From Candidatus Kariarchaeota archaeon (GTDB lineage Archaea; Asgardarchaeota; Heimdallarchaeia; Heimdallarchaeales; Kariarchaeaceae): a DNA stretch of 5,635 nt. Made by a program: the position numbers and the translations under genes. The stretch is taken from contig JAEOUB010000080.1 in the NCBI GenBank assembly GCA_016839545.1, forward strand, positions 1 to 5,635, written 5' to 3'. Below, piece after piece: positions 5,001 through 5,635 of this stretch. The notes below the pieces were generated by a model, which saw only the letters and a list, made by a program, of their open reading frames with translations, had not been told where the DNA came from and made no database searches. Each line of letters begins with the position of its first letter. The first letter of the stretch is position 1.

Positions 5001-5635
5001 CAGTATCAACTTACTTCTCAGATGGTAGTGCGCCAACGTTCTCAAATATATCCCTGTATACTTCCGTCTCCGAACTCACTTCGACGGTGATTAATGCAAC
5101 GCTGATAGATAATCATTACCTGGAGAACACCACTGCCACATTGTTCTACACATATGATAACACTACCTACTTCCAGATTTCGATGAGTGTATTGGGTGGG
5201 AACAATACTATTGTGACGGCACAGGCCACGATCCCGGCGACTTCACAGAGTAGGGTCTACTATTACCTTCAGGTTGTTGATCGGTCAGGACTTGTTGGAA
5301 CTTCTCAGAACTATAGTTACTTAGTTGATTTGCAACCTACTCTTGATTCACATATTATCTCTCCTACATATCCTTCTGCGGACTCTGCTGTAACAATCAA
5401 TGGTACTGTCTCAGATGATGGTACCATTTCTTCTGTTGTACTATATCATAATGTGACTGGCACATGGACATCTGTAGCCATGTCAATAGTAGATAGTATC
5501 TACCAGACGACACTTGCGGCGACTTCAGCCACAGCGATTGTAGAGTATATTTTCTCTATCACTGACGATTTCGGACATATCGTCAATTCAACGACATACT
5601 CCTACTATACCGATGGGGTGGCACCAACAATTGAC
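1988..5635 (+). CDS. Secreted CARDB / Ig-like repeat surface protein with nested alpha/beta domain (3' part beyond window)
   Basis: Large exported protein, probably cell-surface and adhesin- or S-layer-like; function unknown. The frame is open for 1216 codons to the window end. The ATG at 1988 puts a signal peptide at the very N-terminus; an in-frame ATG at 1973 would add MCVVH, and the frame is closed by TAG at 1949. Layout: signal peptide (1-27), CARDB-like domains (about 48-154 and 158-265), NEW3-like beta domain (274-382), then Ig-like repeats of about 100 residues from 405 onward, each ending in a (V/D)DG/E..P-type boundary. Repeat 4 contains an inserted alpha/beta domain (about 758-965). 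There are no cysteines and 32 N-x-S/T sequons (x not Pro) counted by eye. The Ig repeats contain no lysine and only four arginines. The missing C-terminus probably holds more repeats and a membrane or sorting anchor. Confidence 0.93.
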   Translation, partial: MSISISKISFFISIFLLLLLPGFVSDAPLYSSDKLGEEIVDTPKIFTVDIGLEGQIYLSQPNPRPDDEIDIYTQVRNHGTTPTEILTHFTVSVDGELKTTQSTPVIVSSGDMELVSIPWTAEVGLVVVSAEVEVVSGEDVTPNDNSLSTSFTVEEFVATDIMIDDTEITISKGDPPGLNAFVIQGKIQNNGPYTELVALKFTDTSVQGIQFLPQLEISLDPFSFEFFSVPFTPSSERHFIEIVALNTSIFDSDPSNNRIVKEFQRPQVEIGGIEDELEVTQVTEISNISPGGTQVINLELDTKSTATDYQVIVGGITHGVEVTPNKWKISLSPTISDTLEITVKVSEDVAIGEIYPIHVLLYAIDNPSDIMELTFDLEIVEDDSHNFSTNPSFYLPNISTDELNPPSILSQQNSPLNPTILQNVTISAELSDDIAIDNATLYYSFNEGVDWSTTAMAFQSGISWAANISTPGIETSVLYYVNASDTSGNFATGSQESFTFDGTSPSFYSIPSLTTVSSQNSVLMEINVTDNVGVDTSQVFLYYSFDNSSFFSVQMSFVNGSSTSSFFTASIPATTNDLVYFYVNGTDVSGLTSSTSSSTYTVDEPPVLISDTTLPLYVQVNSPTVVRANISDDNSVSSVTLYYSFGSTSSSVSMSLTNGFYEGTIPATTNDTTVSYYMTIIDSFGHNETTSTNQFYSDGILPTVTDVVISNTTPNYLENVTISATVEDSNDFRNITLYYSFDDGSTWNPVNMTTTGGVSLATKQVLVVTSDVHTRTYITRNGFSYETMSAASFSSTNIGVLQQYQIIILEPNWSNYGYLRSGLTILDQALDDTPIAVSIRVAGNGGSQNDIDFLGTDYDRSTTHNAETFVNSAHPFISGQPWGGSALSTTNFNSWGSTDHGWFNNLPTTQENYAGILQNTNGISMYEYLYKGSPILVDTLTSIEGGWGQGNSLVADNYINYLNYTYWQNVNQNIYSATIPTAPVDTTVQYYVNATDMANNSQISSVSTYFSDGSAPTFSNISLYTSVSELTSTVINATLIDNHYLENTTATLFYTYDNTTYFQISMSVLGGNNTIVTAQATIPATSQSRVYYYLQVVDRSGLVGTSQNYSYLVDLQPTLDSHIISPTYPSADSAVTINGTVSDDGTISSVVLYHNVTGTWTSVAMSIVDSIYQTTLAATSATAIVEYIFSITDDFGHIVNSTTYSYYTDGVAPTID
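2129..2449 (+). other. CARDB-like domain 1
   Basis: Residues about 48-154. It shows the CARDB pattern: a Pro/Asp-rich lead-in (NPRPDDEIDIYTQVRNHG), a VxVDGEL strand, a W-containing strand (IPWTAEVG), a VSAEVEV strand, and the closing acidic NDNS motif before the last strand. CARDB domains are extracellular beta-sandwich adhesion or spacer modules common in archaea. Confidence 0.7.
2459..2782 (+). other. CARDB-like domain 2
   Basis: Residues about 158-265. Same plan as the preceding domain but more diverged: IQGKIQNNGPYTE matches the V.N.G strand-turn, and DSDPSNNRIVKEF matches the acidic NN closing strand. The tandem arrangement and shared closing motif suggest duplication. Confidence 0.6.
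2807..3133 (+). other. NEW3/COG1470-like beta domain
   Basis: Residues about 274-382. Features are SPGGTQVINLEL, a central VTPNKWKISLSP segment, and LEITVKVSEDVAIGEIYPIHVLL near the end. This order (PG..., then a W with a following strand, then a strand leading to ...G.Y.i.v) resembles NPCBM-associated NEW3-type domains. The assignment is by pattern only. A hydrophilic linker of about 20 residues (383-404) with two sequons joins it to the Ig repeats. Confidence 0.5.
3200..3502 (+). repeat. Ig-like protein repeat 1
   Basis: Residues 405-505. Defines the repeat plan: P-rich start, NVTISAELSDD strand, NATLYYSF, a W/M strand (here TTAMAFQSG), VLYYVNASDTSGN, and the DGTSP boundary. The bases for YYVNA (14-mer at 3422-3435) recur exactly at 4955-4968. 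It contains four sequons and no Lys or Arg. Confidence 0.8.
3503..3805 (+). repeat. Ig-like protein repeat 2
   Basis: Residues 506-606. Matches the plan: MEINVTDNVGV, VFLYYSFDNSS, VQMSF, ASIPATTND, VYFYVNGTDVSG, ending VDEPP. The IPATTND stretch also occurs in the third repeat, with nearly the same bases, suggesting these are a relatively close pair. It contains four sequons and no Lys or Arg. Confidence 0.8.
3806..4093 (+). repeat. Ig-like protein repeat 3
   Basis: Residues 607-702. Matches the plan: VVRANISDDNSV, VTLYYSFGS, VSMSL, GTIPATTND, VSYYMTIIDSFGHN, ending SDGILP. Slightly shorter (96 residues) because the loop after LYYSF is reduced. No Lys; one Arg. Confidence 0.8.
4094..4258 (+). 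repeat. Ig-like protein repeat 4, N-terminal half
   Basis: Residues 703-757. Carries the first strands of the plan (NVTISATVEDSN, ITLYYSFDDGSTW, PVNMTTTGG). The repeat then breaks off where the (W/F)xAxIP strand is expected and resumes after the inserted domain. Five sequons (NTT, NVT, NIT, NMT among them, by eye) lie close together here or nearby. Confidence 0.75.
4259..4882 (+). other. Nested alpha/beta domain, GATase1/ThuA-like (tentative)
   Basis: Residues about 758-965, inserted between the two halves of repeat 4. It is unlike the flanking beta repeats: beta strand KQVLVVTSD, strand QYQIIILEP, a helix-like RSGLTILDQALDD, strand IAVSIRVAGNGG, then HPFISGQPWGG, strand SPILVDTL, and the turn EGGWGQGNSLV before NYINYL. 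Order and the late G.G turn resemble class I glutamine amidotransferase-like or ThuA/DUF4350-type folds. The position of the nucleophile elbow has GNGGS with no Cys, and the whole protein lacks Cys, so amidotransferase chemistry is not expected. It may be a binding or structural domain, or a different alpha/beta family. Only two sequons occur here. Confidence 0.5.
4883..5035 (+). repeat. Ig-like protein repeat 4, C-terminal half
   Basis: Residues 966-1016. Resumes the plan with NIYSATIPTAPVDTTVQYYVNATDMANN and ends with the FSDGSAP boundary. Joined to residues 703-757 it makes one repeat of about 106 residues, the same length as its neighbours. This supports insertion of a whole domain into a loop rather than two partial repeats. 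Confidence 0.75.
5036..5338 (+). repeat. Ig-like protein repeat 5
   Basis: Residues 1017-1117. Plan: TVINATLIDNH, ATLFYTYDNTTYF, ISMSVLGG, ATIPATSQSRVYYYLQVVDRSG, ending LVDLQP. LFYTYD replaces the usual LYYSF. No Lys; two Arg. Sequons are dense (NIS, NAT, NTT, NTT, NNT, NYS). Confidence 0.8.
5339..5626 (+). repeat. Ig-like protein repeat 6
   Basis: Residues 1118-1213. Plan: VTINGTVSDDGT, VVLYHNVTGTW, VAMSIVDS, YQTTLAATSA, VEYIFSITDDFGHIVN, ending TDGVAP. LYHN replaces LYYSF. The last nine bases (TID) look like the beginning of a seventh repeat, so the array continues beyond the window. Confidence 0.8.

Noticed and set aside
3200..5635. DNA-level tandem repeats or a CRISPR-like array
   Set aside because: The periodicity of about 300 bp is at protein level. 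Exact shared DNA is limited to short words such as the 14-mer at 3422 and 4955, as expected for old, diverged domain duplications.

Overview
The window reads as archaeal DNA with fairly low GC (about 40% by eye), and most resembles the surface-protein and signalling repertoire of Asgard or related uncultured archaea. Three things point there: TATA-box promoters with no convincing Shine-Dalgarno sites, a very long secreted beta-sandwich protein rich in N-glycosylation sequons, and CARDB-like domains. The assignment to Asgard is an inference from protein style, not from a marker gene.

The layout is two large divergent genes that each run off an edge, separated by a compact 187-bp promoter region. 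On the minus strand (1-1800) is the first 600 residues of a signalling protein. It has an N-terminal zinc ribbon, a class III (IIIb-like) nucleotide cyclase domain, and a STAND/AAA-type ATPase domain with intact Walker A and B motifs. Its C-terminal part, expected to be a helical repeat sensor, lies outside the window. On the plus strand (1988-5635) is the first 1216 residues of an exported surface protein. It has a signal peptide, two CARDB-like domains, a third NEW3-like beta domain, and then a chain of about 100-residue Ig-like repeats that continues past the window end. The fourth repeat is interrupted by a roughly 208-residue alpha/beta domain that resembles the class I glutamine amidotransferase/ThuA-like fold but has no cysteine nucleophile.

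The intergenic region (1801-1987) holds one TATA-like box for each gene. Both are symmetric (CTTTA...TAAAG). The cyclase box lies so close to its ATG that the mRNA is probably leaderless or nearly so. Between the surface-gene box and its start lie two perfect inverted repeats, candidates for an operator and/or a leader hairpin. No RNA gene, CRISPR array, mobile element or terminator was seen.

The two genes share a control region, but nothing in the sequence shows that they work together. A cytoplasmic cAMP/cGMP-type signalling ATPase next to a surface adhesin-like protein is suggestive only.
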